Assembly (NCBI GenBank): GCA_910589415.1
Contig: OU342637.1
Coordinates: forward strand, 39,958,162-40,022,161
Direction: 5' to 3'
From: Malachius bipustulatus
Taxonomy: Eukaryota; Arthropoda; Insecta; Coleoptera; Melyridae
DNA length: 64,000 nucleotides
In this document: positions 1-11,592 of the stretch, piece by piece
Position numbering within the stretch: position 1 is the stretch's first letter
How the letters are laid out: each line of letters starts with the position of its first letter
Notes under the pieces: model-generated
Seen by the model: only the letters and a program-made list of their open reading frames with translations
Database searches by the model: none
What the model was told of the DNA's origin: nothing
Made by a program: the position numbers and the translations under genes

Positions 1-1
1 A

Positions 2-195
2 ATTTCAAAAATATATATCCTGAAACGAGATCCGGATTCTTGGGCCATAGACTCGTTCACTGTGGACTGGGGCAACGTAGATTTTTATGCCTTCCCTCCT
101 TTCTCATTACTGACAAAAGTAATTAATAAAATAATTAATGACAAAGCCCAGGGGATTGTGGTGGTACCAGAATGGAAATCACAGTGTTGGTATCT
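2..195 (+). pseudogene. DIRS-like retroelement: RT/RNase H C-terminal fragment
   Basis: One open frame runs from the window edge to a transposon insertion. The translation contains the run AIDSFTVDW and then FPPFSLL and a GIVVVPEW-like segment. That order is typical of the region joining RNase H to the recombinase in DIRS/YR retroelement polyproteins (family knowledge). In such elements this part belongs to the cDNA-synthesis polyprotein. The frame stops abruptly at CWYL where the 196-3594 element starts, and resumes in phase at 3597 beyond it with LFKKCLVSKP. Both pieces therefore belong to one element. It is 5' incomplete because it runs off the window. Confidence 0.7.
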
Positions 196-329
196 CCCTA
201 GTAGCATAGAATATTAAAGTAATGTGACTAAAATATTAATAAAACATTACAATATTTCTAAATGTTTTTAATATTTGACTTACATTATATAAATATTTTG
301 TTATATATATATATTTTTTTTCATATTTA

Positions 330-1020
330 AAAAATATTTTGCTAATATGAGATAAAAAATATTATTCTTCCAATATTTCTAAAATATTTTACTAACATGA
401 GATAAAAAATATTAATCTTTCAATATATAATAATATTATATATAACAATATAATAAATATAATATATAACAATATATAATAATATATCAAAAAATACTCA
501 CTGTGTAACTAACTGTTTTTAATTCTGCACTACTGTATTTTTATTATCTAGTGTTCTGTAATTGGACTTTTGTCTGTGTGAACATATTCGTAATAAATAA
601 ATAAATAAATAAATAAAAAATATTATTCTTCCAAACTTTCTAAAATATTTTACTAACATGAGATAAAAAATATTAATCTTTCAATATTTCTAAAATGTTT
701 TACCAATATGAAATAAAAAATATTTTTCTTCCAATATTTCTAAAATGTTTTACCAATATGAAATAAAAAATATTTTTCTTCCAATATTTCTAAAATGTTT
801 TACCAATGTGAAATAAAAAATATTATTCTTCCAAAATTTCTAAAATATTTTAATAACATGAGATAAAAAATATTAATCTTTCAATATTTCTAAAATGTTT
901 TACCAATATGAAATAAAAAATATTTTTCTTCCAATATTTCTAAAAATGTTTTACTAATAATGAAATAAAAAATATTAAACTTTAAATATTTCTGAATAGG
1001 TAGGTATGCAATAAAAAATA
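330..1020. repeat. AT-rich subterminal tandem repeats, left side
   Basis: Roughly 55-60-bp units of the type ccaatatttctaaaatgttt followed by taccaatatgaaataaaaaa recur about ten times with small changes. A short (AAAT)n run lies at about 592-615. Similar words occur near the right terminus (3220-3590), so this looks like the subterminal binding-repeat region of the host transposon rather than a genomic satellite. Confidence 0.7.
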
Positions 1021-1213
1021 TTATTTCCAAAATGGTACCTATAAAAGGCCCATTAAACTAACGGGCGGATTTCTGATCCCTACCATTTTTAAAGCTATAA
1101 TACCTACCTTAGGTAGGTATCGACTTCAAATAATTTTTATAAACATTTTTGTAATTCCTTTCAAGCCAAGAAGCATTACTTAAATTGATAATTTTCTACG
1201 TACGGTGGATATA

Positions 1214-1910
1214 CACCGTGTCTCTTGAATTTCTGGACATAGGGAATTCCCATGTTAAAATAAACTATTGTAAATATTGGCTCCCCTAATTATTTTACGG
1301 TAAAATGTCAAATGTAAAACTTCTTAAGGAAAAAAAGCTGCTTCTTATGCTATAATTGGATTTACATTTGGTTCATCCGTTTTCGAGAAAATCAGGAAAA
1401 ACTGAATGGTTTTTCGTAGATTTTCAAGGTTGCTTTGCTTTTGACAGATAATGCTAATAAGATAATTATGTAATAACAAATCTCTAATATTTCTAAGTGA
1501 ATTTCGAGAGTAATGTCATTCAATAAATTTTACTTTTTCTTCAATGGTGTAATAATTCATTTTTATAAGCAAGTTTTTCTCTAAAAAGTAATACTTTGCC
1601 ACTTAAAGTTTTAATGATGAATGAATTACTTTTGAACAATCAGTTATGTATTGACAATTAATATTTTTTGTAATATCTGTCAAAAGCAAAGCAGCCTTGA
1701 AAAACTACGAAAAACCATTAAGTTTTTCCTGATTTTCTCGAAAATGGATGAACCAATTGAAAGTTCAATTGTAGCATAAGAAGCAGCTTTTTTTCCTTAA
1801 GAAGTTTTACATTTGACATTTTACTGTAAAATAATTAGGGGAGCCAATATTTACAATAGTTTATTTTAACATGGGAATTCGCTATGTCCAGAAATTCAAG
1901 AGACACAGTG
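1214..1910. mobile_element. Fold-back MITE with TA target duplication
   Basis: Long inverted arms of about 235 bp start CACCGTGTCTCTTGAATTTC at 1214 and end in the complementary sequence at 1910, with TA on both sides (1212-1213, 1911-1912). The arms differ by scattered substitutions. The central loop (about 1450-1675) is AT-rich and noncoding. TA duplication and hairpin structure fit a Tc1/mariner-type MITE. It is nested inside the 196-3594 element. Confidence 0.75.
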
Positions 1911-2498
1911 TAGGTACAGGTACCTTTTCTAGAAACGCCCCTAAATGAGCCCTAATTATTATTATTATACCGGCTGTTAATCTTGTTTCTATAGGTAGGT
2001 AGGTAATATTTGACCAATATGAAATAAGAAAACGTATTATCTTTCAATATTTTTAAAATATAAAAGTAATATGAGATAAAAAATATTATTCTGTGAATAA
2101 TATTTCGTGGCCTACCCCCATTCCATATCATCAGCACACCAGCGCCAACGCAAGCGCACAGCTGCGCAGCTACAGCAGCCGTCGTTGCCGCTGGCCGTTG
2201 GGTCGTCGCCATTTTAATTTTGCATTTGCAGCATGCACCTGTTGTAGCGTAGCTTGTGGCTGGTGGCTTTATTTTACCTATTATTACCTAGCACCACAGT
2301 GTACTTGATCGTTATCGTTGCAATTTCGGTAAGTACCTACCTAAAGTAATACAATTTATGAACTTTTAAATTGGCATGGATTCTAATTTATAATGTATTT
2401 AATGCTATTTTATAAATACCTATATTGAATCGGTCAATAATAATCATAGGAACAGGAACAGGGCAGTTCGAGAGTCGTAAAACGGGTATAATACCTAG

Positions 2499-2621
2499 GT
2501 AGTTTAGTTTTACGAAATCATGACAGATCTATTATCTCTGTCTACTTTCTGTCTATCTAATTGGTTATCAATAATTATTATCATCGGATGTACGAAGTTA
2601 TGATTTCGTAAACTAAACAAA
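2499..2621. repeat. Short imperfect inverted repeat
   Basis: The segment gtttagttttacgaaatcat near 2500 is mirrored by atgatttcgtaaactaaac ending near 2620, separated by about 80 bp. It would form a hairpin. No coding potential or known family recognised. Confidence 0.45.
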
Positions 2622-2742
2622 TTTTACGATGAACCTCGTGAATAATTATTATTCCCCTAATGTTATTGAAGGCCGGTTTGTGTGATTATGATTTATTTGT
2701 ATTGTAGGTTAATTCACGGATAAGGTACCTATATTAGGTATA

Positions 2743-2877
2743 ATGGAAAATAATAGTAGACGATGTGCTAAATATAGATTTATAAAAAATTCTATGAGAC
2801 AATTTGCTTCTGTTGGTGATAATCTTAACCTCACTACACAGATGTCGATAATATTCAGCAGACACCCGCCACAATAA
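2743..2877 (+). CDS. Short ORF in transposon interior, possible captured exon
   Basis: A 44-codon ATG-initiated frame begins MENNSRRCAKYRF. It is followed, in another frame, by further open sequence and a candidate poly(A) signal (aataaaat near 3150). The local composition is less AT-rich than the surrounding element. It could be a leader exon of the missing transposase or a captured host exon. I do not recognise the peptide, and it may simply be chance open sequence. Confidence 0.2.
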   Translation: MENNSRRCAKYRFIKNSMRQFASVGDNLNLTTQMSIIFSRHPPQ

Positions 2878-3050
2878 ATTCGTCAAGATCGAGAAAACCA
2901 TTTATATATTGTCGAAGAGTAAAACTCCCAACAGGAAGGGGGAAGGAAGGAGGCTCGCTCGACTCAACAAAAAGCTACCACAGCCTGAGGCAGCAGTATA
3001 TAAGAATTTTTTAAGTAAATTTTCCACATTTAATTGTTTTGTTTTAGAGT

Positions 3051-3138
3051 TTTTTTAGAATTTTATTGTTTATTTTTTATGTTGTGTGTCATAGTTTTTT
3101 TAGAATTTTATTGTTTATTTTTTATATTGTATGTCATA
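3051..3138. repeat. Two-copy 44-bp direct repeat
   Basis: The sequence ttttttagaattttattgtt and the following 24 bases are present twice head-to-tail (3051-3094, 3095-3138), differing by two transitions. They precede a possible AATAAA signal. Local tandem duplication with no assigned function. Confidence 0.7.
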
Positions 3139-3219
3139 TTCGCGAATGCAATAAAATAATTTATTTCAAGAACTGTTTTATTTATAAAATATGAAGAACT
3201 TCAAATATCTGCAATAGAA

Positions 3220-3583
3220 CATTTTTAAAAGATTTTTCACAGACATTAATGCAATATATGCTACAAATGTTTTCCCAATATTAGTTGGAAATATTTTACT
3301 AATATGAGTTCGAATTGTTTTTCCAATATGAGTTCGAAATGTTTTTCCAATATTTGCTACAAATATTTTTCCAATATTTGTTAGAAATATTTTTCCAATT
3401 TTAGTTGAAAATGTTTTACCAATATGAGTTCGAAATGTTTTTCCAATATTTGCTAGAAATATTTTTCCAATATACAAGATAAATATTTTAAGAAATGTTT
3501 ACTATAAATATTTATTTTTTATTAAAAAAAGTGTCAATAATATTTTTTAAATATTAAATAAAAATATCTAGAAAATATTTTCT
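3220..3583. repeat. AT-rich subterminal repeats, right side
   Basis: Units such as ttttccaatatgagttcgaa and ttttccaatatttgctacaa are repeated about eight times up to the right terminus. They mirror the left-end repeats in word content (ccaatat, aaatattttt), supporting a single element with structured ends. A long minus-strand open frame across them is a by-product of the periodicity. Confidence 0.65.
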
Positions 3584-3596
3584 TGCTACTAGGGCT

Positions 3597-4672
3597 TTTA
3601 TTCAAAAAATGTTTGGTAAGTAAACCTTTGTCCTTCAAACCAGATAAGAAATTAATGTTATCCCCCTTCTTTTCTAGCCACTCCTTGTGGCGCAAGATTA
3701 CCCTGGTGGCAGGAGTCTTATCAGGCAATCATATTTACACCAGGGCCTCACTTCCGGAGTCGCCGAGGTCACGACCTCCTCCCTAGCTGACTCATAAATC
3801 AAACAATACAATGTTGCATTTAAAAAATGGTGGTCCTTTCAAGGAAATAATTTATCTAAATGCCTGGAGGCATCAGAAAATATCATTTTGAATTTTTAAA
3901 TATGTAATTCGAAAAAGATAGTAGCTATTCTACGTTAAATACATTTAGATCGGCCATTTCCTTGTTGATACCAATACTCAAAAACTCTGACTCCTTGAAT
4001 AGATACCTACTAAAGGGAGTTTTTAAGCTGAAACCATCCTTTCCAAGATATTCCAGAACTTGGAACACAGACAAGACTTTAGGATACCTATCAAAATTGT
4101 TTCCTTTGGAATCATTATCGATGGAATGTCTGTTCTTAAAATTAGTCACCCTAATAATTGCCCTCGCTACAGCACATAGATTACAGACAATTCAGAGCAT
4201 CAATATCAAAAATGTATCTAATCTAAGCGACAGAATCGAAATTATAATTACGGACATCCTGAAGACTTCAGCGCCTAATAAACAACAGCCTAAATATGCC
4301 TCCCCTTCTTCAAGGATAGGCCGGAACTGTGTGTAGCATCTACGCTACTGCATTATATTGACAGAACTAATTCTATTAGGGGAAATACCAATTCCTTATT
4401 TTTAACCTAGAAAACACCTATCCGTTCAGCTACCACACAAACCTTGTCGAGATGGATAAAGAGCATTTTAACTAAGAGCGGAATTGATACAAAAACCTTT
4501 ACCGCATATAGCATCAGGCATGCGTCGTGTTCGGCTGCATATCATCTGGAGTATCAATTGATACTAATAGGAAGACTGCAGGTTGGTCGAAGGATTCCAT
4601 GACCTTCCTTAATTATTATATTAGACCATTAGAAGACCCAAATGTTTCCGCTAAAAACATTATGTTGCCATG
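3597..4672 (+). pseudogene. DIRS-like tyrosine recombinase (decayed)
   Basis: Continuation of the frame broken at 195. It encodes the linker (SLWRKITLVAGVLSG) and a tyrosine recombinase domain. Visible signatures are a segment containing ATAHRLQT (region of the first catalytic Arg), then after a frameshift near 4327 a SIRHASCSAA box (the H/R pair), then TAGWS and an NYYIRP box with the candidate nucleophilic tyrosine. The product should splice circular cDNA into the genome by site-specific recombination. A frameshift near 4327 and a TAG near 4405 make it inactive. Family assignment rests on motif order; DIRS versus PAT/Ngaro-type is not resolved. Confidence 0.75.
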
Positions 4673-4870
4673 AAACATCATAGGTACCTAGTAATATTAG
4701 ATAATGCTAATGTAATTTTTGACCTATCCTTTCTTTTGGTCATCAATAAAAAAAAGTGACAAATATACTTATACTATATTATTCGTAAGTCCCTTTGCCT
4801 TTCATAGGTATATAATGGTAGCTAGTCAATCGATTATCATCTCTGAACATCTGCCAATGTGTCCAACTAG

Positions 4871-4961
4871 ACTGACGTAATAAAACGAAGTATAATTTAT
4901 GATTAAACGACTTACCTTTAAGGAAGTTCAATCGTAATTATACGAATTTCATTACGTCAGT
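4871..4961. repeat. Imperfect stem-loop downstream of recombinase
   Basis: ACTGACGTAAT at 4871 is matched by ATTACGTCAGT ending at 4961, and pairing continues imperfectly inward for about 35 bp per arm around a loop near 4910-4926. It lies just 3' of the tyrosine recombinase remnant. It could be part of the terminal or circular-junction repeat of that retroelement, or a small independent fold-back sequence. Confidence 0.5.
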
Positions 4962-5130
4962 ATGCCATCCCTCCCACCTGGACGGCTATTTTCGAGTTCG
5001 TAGGATTGGAGCGATTACCGGAGATCGTCCCCCGACAAACCCAAGTAGCATGGTATATTCGTAGAATATGCAAATCAAGTACATAATGTGAAAATAATAT
5101 CCCTCATGTGTGATGTATATTCTTGGTATA

Positions 5131-5995
5131 CCGGGTGTCCCAGACTTAATTGACCAGGCCATATCTCATATATAGGTTGAGATAATCGAGCCGAATAAAA
5201 GGCATATTATTATAATTTTTCAAGATGTATAACATGACAGCATGAAAACAATCCCCACTTGAACATCCCCTAAGTTACAGCCCCCACCCTTAAAAAAATG
5301 AATAGCACCCTGTATATATTTTTGTATATTCAAAACTAGTATTCGATTGTCTATTCAGATGATTTTTCAGATTCAAAATTGATTGAGAAATAACCAAGAA
5401 AAAGTTCATCAAGGTGGTCATGACTTTTTATCTTAACTTTCTCTGGATGACTTTTGCTGTCAAAATTTATCAATATTTAGTCATAGTTTTTAACAGGCAG
5501 GTGATAGTTATTATTATAATTAAAGTCCAAACAATTTATTTAACAATTCTGATTTATTGGGAAATTTCAAAAAATAAAACAAGAGACAAAGCACTTTATC
5601 ATGAACCTTAATGATGACTGTGACCTGCTAATTAAAAACTATGACCAAAATATTGATAAATTTTGACAGCTAAAGTCATCCAGAGAAAGTTCAGGTAAAA
5701 AGTCATGACCACCTTGATGAACCTTTTCTTGGTTATTTCCCAACCAATTTTGAATCTGAAAAATCATCTTAATAGAGAATCGAATACTGGTTTTGAATAT
5801 ACAAAAATTTATACAGGGTGCTATTCATGTTTTTAAGGGTGGGGGCTGTAACTTAGGGGATGTTCAAGTGGGGGTTGTTTTCATGCTGTCATGTTATACA
5901 GCTTGAAAAATTATAATAATATGCCTTTTATTCGGCTCGATTATCTCAACCTGTATATGAGATATGGCCTGGTCAATTAAGTCTGGGACACCCGG
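5131..5995. mobile_element. MITE with ~385-bp inverted arms (CCGGGTGTCCC ends)
   Basis: Starts TA|CCGGGTGTCCCAGACTTAA and ends in the inverted copy before TA at 5996. The arms are near-identical for about 385 bp and include phrases such as catgacagcatgaaaacaa and its complement. The center is a short AT-rich loop. GGGTGTCCC termini plus TA duplication are characteristic of insect mariner-derived non-autonomous elements. No intact ORF. Confidence 0.85.
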
Positions 5996-6160
5996 TATTC
6001 GTTAAAATATATTGCCTAACAAGTTTTTGTTACACATGCTTAAAATGTTGTAAGTATATCCCTCGTTTGGACATACACTATATTATATACCATGCATATA
6101 CATAAAGTACGTAAAAACTATATCCTCTTAGGAATGTACTGTGTATCTACATATAATGTA

Positions 6161-8940
6161 CAGGGTGGGCCAATAAGCGAGGTAAGCGGCTGTATCTCAG
6201 AAACTAATGATCGTAGAGAGTTACGGTAAAAAATTTTATAGGTTAAGTGGGCAAGGGAAAATGCTGGAAATTATTTTCAAGTTTCCAAAATGGCTGCCAG
6301 AGGGCGTTTGCACCATCTTGAATTACATAAAGTTACGTTTCTTGTGATTTTCCCCAATGAATGTAACAAAAAAGTATTTGCGTTTTAATGTTATCTTAAA
6401 GTCTAACATTTTTTATAGAAACAATTTTTCTCCACCTTTCGAAATAAAGTGGTGGGGGGTATTTGAATGTTGTTTTAAACAAATGCCTGTAACTTCGAAA
6501 CGGCTTCACTGATTTGGATAAATTTGGTATAGTTGGAAAGAGCATTTCTTGGGCTTTTAGGCTTCTTGTGACAATGACAGTTGTGACCTACACGGCCGCC
6601 GATAGAGGGCGTTATTCGACATTATAACCAAAATATTGGATTTTCTCAAAAAATTTAAATGCAATGTAATGACTTTTTTTAGACTAGAAAATAGACAAAT
6701 GATTACCCAATAAGCTTGCTCAAACCGCATCTTAATATCTTTTTCCTAACTCAAATTATTTAAAAAATACCAAACCAACAAAATTCATTTATCCCCATTT
6801 AAAAATGCATCGGTCGCTTTCGATAAGAAGGCAATTAGTAGGCCATGGAAACAAAAGCCAAACTCCTCACGCGTTTTCGTAACGATTTTCCTTTTAAATA
6901 AAGTTGTGGTCCTCAAAAGAACCCATTTTGAAAAAAGATTAATGCCTTCTGTGTTCAAATTGCCTTCCGTCATATTCCACACATTGTTCCCGTCTTTCTC
7001 GAGTCAGCAGAACCGCAGCCTCGATTTCTGCCGCTGATAGTTGACGAATTGAGTTTCGAATTCTGTTTTCCATATCCGTTCGTGTTGTTGGTGGAGTTTG
7101 AAAAACAATGTCTTTTAAGCGTCCCCAGAAGTAAAAATCAAGACATGTCAAGTCGGGAGATTTTGCCGGACAAGGAAATCGGCCTCCCCTTCCTATCCAG
7201 CGTTCTCGAAAGATCCAGTAAATATGGTTTCGGAGATTAATTGAATAATATGCCGGATAACCATCTAATTGCAAAAGCATAGTTCTCCTAGTTTCGAGTG
7301 GCACATCTTCCAACAAAATTGGCAAGTCGTTGATCAAAAACTCTAAGAAGCGGTTACCAGTTAAAGCTTGATCAAAAAAGTAAGGTTCAATAATTCTGTC
7401 CCCAATGATACCGCACCACACATTTAGGCTCTAGCGTCCCTGCTGCTGCACTTCTCTCTCTTAACCAACGTTGATTTTCAGCGGACCAATAATGCATATT
7501 ATGAAGGTTTACTCTACCATCACTATTAAAGGTAGCCTCGTCGGTCCAGAGAATTTCCTTTAAGAAATTTCCGTTTTCCTCAAGTATGCCTAGCATCCAT
7601 TATGGCAATAATTTAATCTATTATCGAAATCTTGTTTATTTAGCGCCTGGTGCAAGACTATGTGGTAAGGATGTAATATAAAAGTAGAAAACAACATAAT
7701 CAATAGTAAAAAATAATAAAACCAGAATAGCACTGAATTTGTATTTGAGAGTATGTGCTAAGATACTTGGAATAAGATAAAATTATTCACCTATAATCTT
7801 TCAAAATATTTCTAACAGTTGTCCGTGCAACAAATTCCCAAGTCTAGAGACAATGTTCTAGTTTCTAGTTTCTACATGTCTATAAAATTCTGTGTAAGCC
7901 AAGACATTGATAATATTTTCTTCGGTCCTTCCATTGCGACGCCTGCGACGTTTAGCACAACGAAAACTTCCAGTATCGCGTAATCGCTTTACCAAGCGCG
8001 GAAACATTCTTCTCCTGTAATGAAGGCGATCTGGATACCGTGCCGCGTACTGTCTTGCAGCTATAGCTACATTTTGAAAACACTCGAAATAAATCGCAAT
8101 CATGTCAACGGCTTCATTATTTAATTTTGTGAGAAGCATTTTGATTAAAAAGTACTCAAATTATATGCAATCAACAATAATAGTGGGCTGCGTGTGTGAC
8201 AGAAGTTTGACGTTACTTGCCAATATTCAAGTTAGGAGTTTGTCTTTTATTTCCATGGCCTACTACTTGCCTTCTTATCGAAAGCGACCGATGCATTTTT
8301 AAATGGGGATATATGAATTTTCTTGGTTTGGTATTTTTTAAATAATTTGAGTTAGAAAAAAGATATTAAGATGCGGTTTGCGCAAGCTTATTGGTTGATC
8401 ATTTGTCTATTTTCTAGTCTAAAAAAAGTCATATCATCGTATTTAAATTTTTTGAGAAAATCCAATATTTTGGTTATAATGTCGGATAACGCCCTCTATC
8501 GGCGGCCGTGCTGGTTACAACTGTCATTGTCACAAAAAACCTAAAAGCCCAAGAAATGCTCTTTCCAATGATACCAAATTTATCCAAATCATTGAAGCCG
8601 TTTCGAAGTTACAGGCATTTGTTTAAAACAACATTCAAATACCCCCCACCACTTTATTTCGAAAGATAGAGAAAAATTGTTTCTATAAAAAATGTTAGAC
8701 TTTAAGATAACATTAAAACGCAAATACTTTTTTGTTACATTCATTGAGGAAAATCACAAGAAACGTAACCTAATGTAATTCAAGATGGTGCAAACGCCCT
8801 CTGGCAGCCATCTTGGAAACTTGAAAATAATTTCCAGCATTTTCCCTTGCCCACTTAACCTATAAAAATTTTTACCGTAACTCTCTACGATCATTAGTTT
8901 CTGAGATACAGCCGCTTACCTCGCTTATTGGCCCACCCTG
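6161..8940 (-). mobile_element. Mariner-type element with ~620-bp terminal inverted repeats
   Basis: TA|CAGGGTGGGCCAATAAGCGA at the left is mirrored by the inverted sequence ending CCCACCCTG|TA at 8940. The inverted repeats run about 620 bp (6161-6785 against about 8315-8940) and are well conserved, far longer than classical mariner ends of about 30 bp. The 1.5-kb core carries a broken transposase on the minus strand. TA target duplication and transposase type place it in the IS630-Tc1-mariner superfamily. Confidence 0.9.
6939..8139 (-). pseudogene. Mariner-type DDE transposase, disrupted
   Basis: Transposase catalysing cut-and-paste at TA sites. The N-terminal part (8139-7858) holds a helix-turn-helix segment of the DUF4817 kind (AIAARQYAARYPDR, then TGSF). 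The middle part includes WTDEATFN, where the first catalytic Asp sits (7596-7387). The C-terminal part (7421-6939) has LDGYPAYYS with the second Asp and AKSPDLTCLDFYFWG with the third acidic residue about 36 residues on. The segment 7680-7605 translates to HPYHIVLHQALN, bridging N-terminal and catalytic parts. Frames change near 7858 and 7400, and about 80 bp near 7760-7690 has no clear coding match. The product is not functional as it stands. Confidence 0.85.
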
Positions 8941-8942
8941 TA

Positions 8943-9177
8943 CATAAATGTATCAGCTGTCACCCCAGATTTTATGTACAAAAAATTATATACCGCGCAT
9001 ATACCTAAATGTATATAACAGTTCACTCAAAATATGAATATACATTGTATCTACATAGAATGTACATAAACGTATCCGCTATAACCTAACATTTAATGTA
9101 CAAAAAAATATATACCATGCATATACGTTAACGTATATTATAAGCTCGCAAAATATGCATATGCAAAGTACACGTTG
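8943..9177. repeat. Left subterminal repeats of the 17.9-kb element (continued)
   Basis: Near-tandem words ataccatgcatatac, ctacatagaatgtacataaa and ccgctataacctaacattta alternate here and in the pieces at 5051-5128 and 6000-6158 that lie between insertions. Related words recur inverted at 22630-22961. Read together they look like one left subterminal region split by the MITE and mariner insertions. Confidence 0.5.
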
Positions 9178-10767
9178 ATTAATTTCTAGATAGTCTACCA
9201 AGGTCACATGAAATTTCAGCATCGATGTCAGATCTCGAATTTTGTAGGTGCAATGAGGATGAGGAATCACAGAATATTAGACAAAATTTATTACATTAAC
9301 AATTTTCGTTTATTTGAAAATAAGAAGTAAGTTTTCTTTTGATTATAGCATTTGTAGCTGGTGTTAATTCATAATAGGCTAGAAAATAATAAGTATATCT
9401 ATTTGTGAAGAAGGAACGCATTTTATTGGATAGTACTCAAAATACAAATTAAATTAATGCAAAACTTGACAGTTGATAATTTAAAAATTATTCATAATCA
9501 TAACAAATCAATTCCATAAATTATTTCTTATTTCTTTACTTTAATATTCCTACGCAGTTTGTACCTAAACCCTTTTTTTAGTAGCTTTAGGTATTTAGGT
9601 AATAGGTACAATATATGTAATGAAATGCTTATAATAATAATAAGTATTACCGCACTTTTACCTTATAATATTTCGAGTAATATTTGATTTTGAAAATTAG
9701 AATAGGTTTGCATACAACAGCATCATTGTTAGATAAAAGGATTAAATTCAGACTGCAGACATAAGGTAAAACTTCAGAATGTTGAGGTATATATTTCGTT
9801 CTTTCACTTCTCATTCTTCTTCTCCTAAAGAGTAGATATGCAAAGGAAGTTAATCATTTCCATATTCTTCAATTAACGATTGCCGGTAAGTCAACATGTC
9901 GCGTATCTGAGTAGGTAAAATCTTATAATAATGTAGAACTTACAACTGCAGAAGGACTAATAAGACGATCCGGATGTTGAATCAAATATTTGCCATCATC
10001 TTTTTGGCTTCTTTACTTAGATAGGTACCTACTTTGGCATTTTGCTTGATCTAATAAGATAATCTCTAAAGTCCGATAAAGTTTAAAAAGTCATACGTAT
10101 CGATTAAGAATACACTTCCTTTTGATTGTTAGATTTATTTTGTTTCCTATTCGTGATTTTAATAGTAACCGTCCAGTTTGTCTAAACACTCCATTCCGCA
10201 TAAATAAGTATACGTCAACATTGGTTTTGAATGAGAATTAAATTAACAACACAAAGGATAGAGTGTTATTACGTGAATAAATTTTCTGTAGTTGTCAGTG
10301 ACTCTCAAACTGACGTGAGCGTTCAATTCATTGTCTGAATGATTCCTTCAATAATTTACGCTCATTCACAACTTGACATTTAACTTTTTGACATTTTCTA
10401 GTGAAATTAAAAATATTAATTCGGACGGTTACTGTGACGTCACATCTGACTTTTTAAGCTTAATCCTTCTATATTACTTTCGTTAATTTTTATTTTATTT
10501 TATAAAATTAGAAATTACGTATCAAAACTGACAGATGTAAACAGAAAAATATCTGTTACTTTTAATAAAGAACTTGACAACAAAGCCAGGGCAATGTTGT
10601 GATCGATTATTAAATTTATTGTTTTTGCGTCTTCCTAATGTCAAACATTTTCATTTGATCCCTTTAATAACCTTCAAATTCTAACTGTCATTTTTAGTGT
10701 CATAATGTTTGATGTTACAACGTAGCATAAACAAATATGACCTTGGCAGACTATCTAGTAATAAATC
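9178..10767. mobile_element. 1.6-kb element with ~29-bp terminal inverted repeats
   Basis: The end containing ctagatagtctaccaaggtc at 9178-9206 matches the complement of 10739-10767 with about three mismatches. The interior is AT-rich without convincing coding sequence and contains the MITE at 10067-10473. Superfamily not identified; no clear target duplication was found. Confidence 0.5.
10067..10473 (+). mobile_element. 400-bp MITE family, copy 1
   Basis: First of three dispersed copies (others at 35944-36351, and inverted at 51474-51876). Shared blocks include aagtcatacgtatcgattaa and gtgacgtcacatctgacttt. The ends are imperfect inverted repeats of the form TATAGTCCAATAAAGT / TAAAAAGTCA. 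This copy is the most diverged (about 10 percent by eye). Confidence 0.85.
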
Positions 10768-10773
10768 GAGGTG

Positions 10774-11219
10774 TATATACTTAGATGTACATAATTTCTA
10801 TTTCATAAATATTATTTTTATTACTAGCATAAAAGCGCAAGAGCAGCACGATTAGTTCCTTGTACTATTTTGGTCATTTATTGCACTTTATTTAATTTTG
10901 TTTAATATAATAAATTTTTGACTTCCATTATTTATTTAATACCGAATGACATGAAAAACAATATGGTGGTCATAAGGAAAACAAAAGTTGACTTTAAAAA
11001 CTCTGAATTTAATTGATCGTAAAAATGTTTGAAACGTCTGATGAGTAGCTGCTGAAGACTTATGTGAGCCTACAAAAATGATCTATTTATTTCTGATAAT
11101 AAAAAAGATATGAGTAAAATAAGCAATCGCATTTGTTGTAATGAAACCGCGTGACGTCAGAACAGCCTCCGGCGCCTGCGCGCCCACAGGCTATTGGCAT
11201 ACCGTGACCGTGTATTACT
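10774..11219. other. AT-rich interval, no feature recognised
   Basis: Contains only short open frames. The stretch at 11145-11210 is GC-rich (cgcctgcgcgcccac) with a CRE-like TGACGTCA, but no promoter or gene start can be supported. Confidence 0.3.
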
Positions 11220-11589
11220 CAGAGATATTTATATTATGACTAGATGACTAACTTCCTATTCTGTACTCATACCAAAAGTGAGGCCGGAAGCGGCCATTTT
11301 CTATTGGGGAAAAAATGTAGAGTCCCCTCGATTGTCGAGTGACGGTTCTCCACTTTTAGCTCTATGCGTGGAACCGCTGCTAGCCGCACATGAATTTTGC
11401 CCTTTTAAATGATAAATCCTTAAATTTACATTAAAAGAATTAACTATCATACAAAAAATGCATTTAAAATCACTCGACAATCGACGGGACTCTACATTTA
11501 TTCCCCAATAGAAAATGGCGCCAGCCCGACCTTGAGGCCTCAGTTATCAGCGATCAGTTAGTCATCTAGTCATAGAATAAACATCTCTG
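11220..11589. mobile_element. Hairpin MITE (CAGAGAT ends)
   Basis: cagagatatttatattatga at the left pairs with the complement of the right end (...cataaacatctctg-like, ending 11589). Pairing extends over about 140 bp per arm, including a shared ctattggggaa / ttccccaatag block. It abuts the 11593-12350 inverted-repeat element. A hAT-like origin is possible from the CAGAG terminus, but no clean 8-bp duplication is visible. Confidence 0.65.
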
Positions 11590-11592
11590 GTA

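Larger units (their letters stand above)
196..3594. mobile_element. 3.4-kb non-autonomous DNA element with CCCTAGTAGCA ends and CT target duplication
   Basis: Perfect 11-bp terminal inverted repeats are seen: CCCTAGTAGCA at 196-206 and TGCTACTAGGG at 3584-3594. A 2-bp CT flanks both ends (194-195 and 3595-3596). Removing the element and one CT restores the DIRS reading frame (tat-ct|t-tta), which is strong evidence for the boundaries. Both ends carry AT-rich short subterminal repeats. No transposase is visible inside. The same termini with one base change bound the 5040-22972 element, which holds a transposase, so this one is probably mobilised in trans. The 2-bp duplication and subterminal repeats suggest CACTA/EnSpm-like or related DDE elements, but the superfamily is inferred. 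Confidence 0.75.

Noticed and set aside
3178..3477. Minus-strand ORF with NIGKTF repeats
   Set aside because: Produced by short subterminal tandem repeats of a transposon, not a protein gene.
7049..7240. Plus-strand ORF over the mariner transposase
   Set aside because: Shadow of the minus-strand transposase, which has recognisable catalytic motifs.
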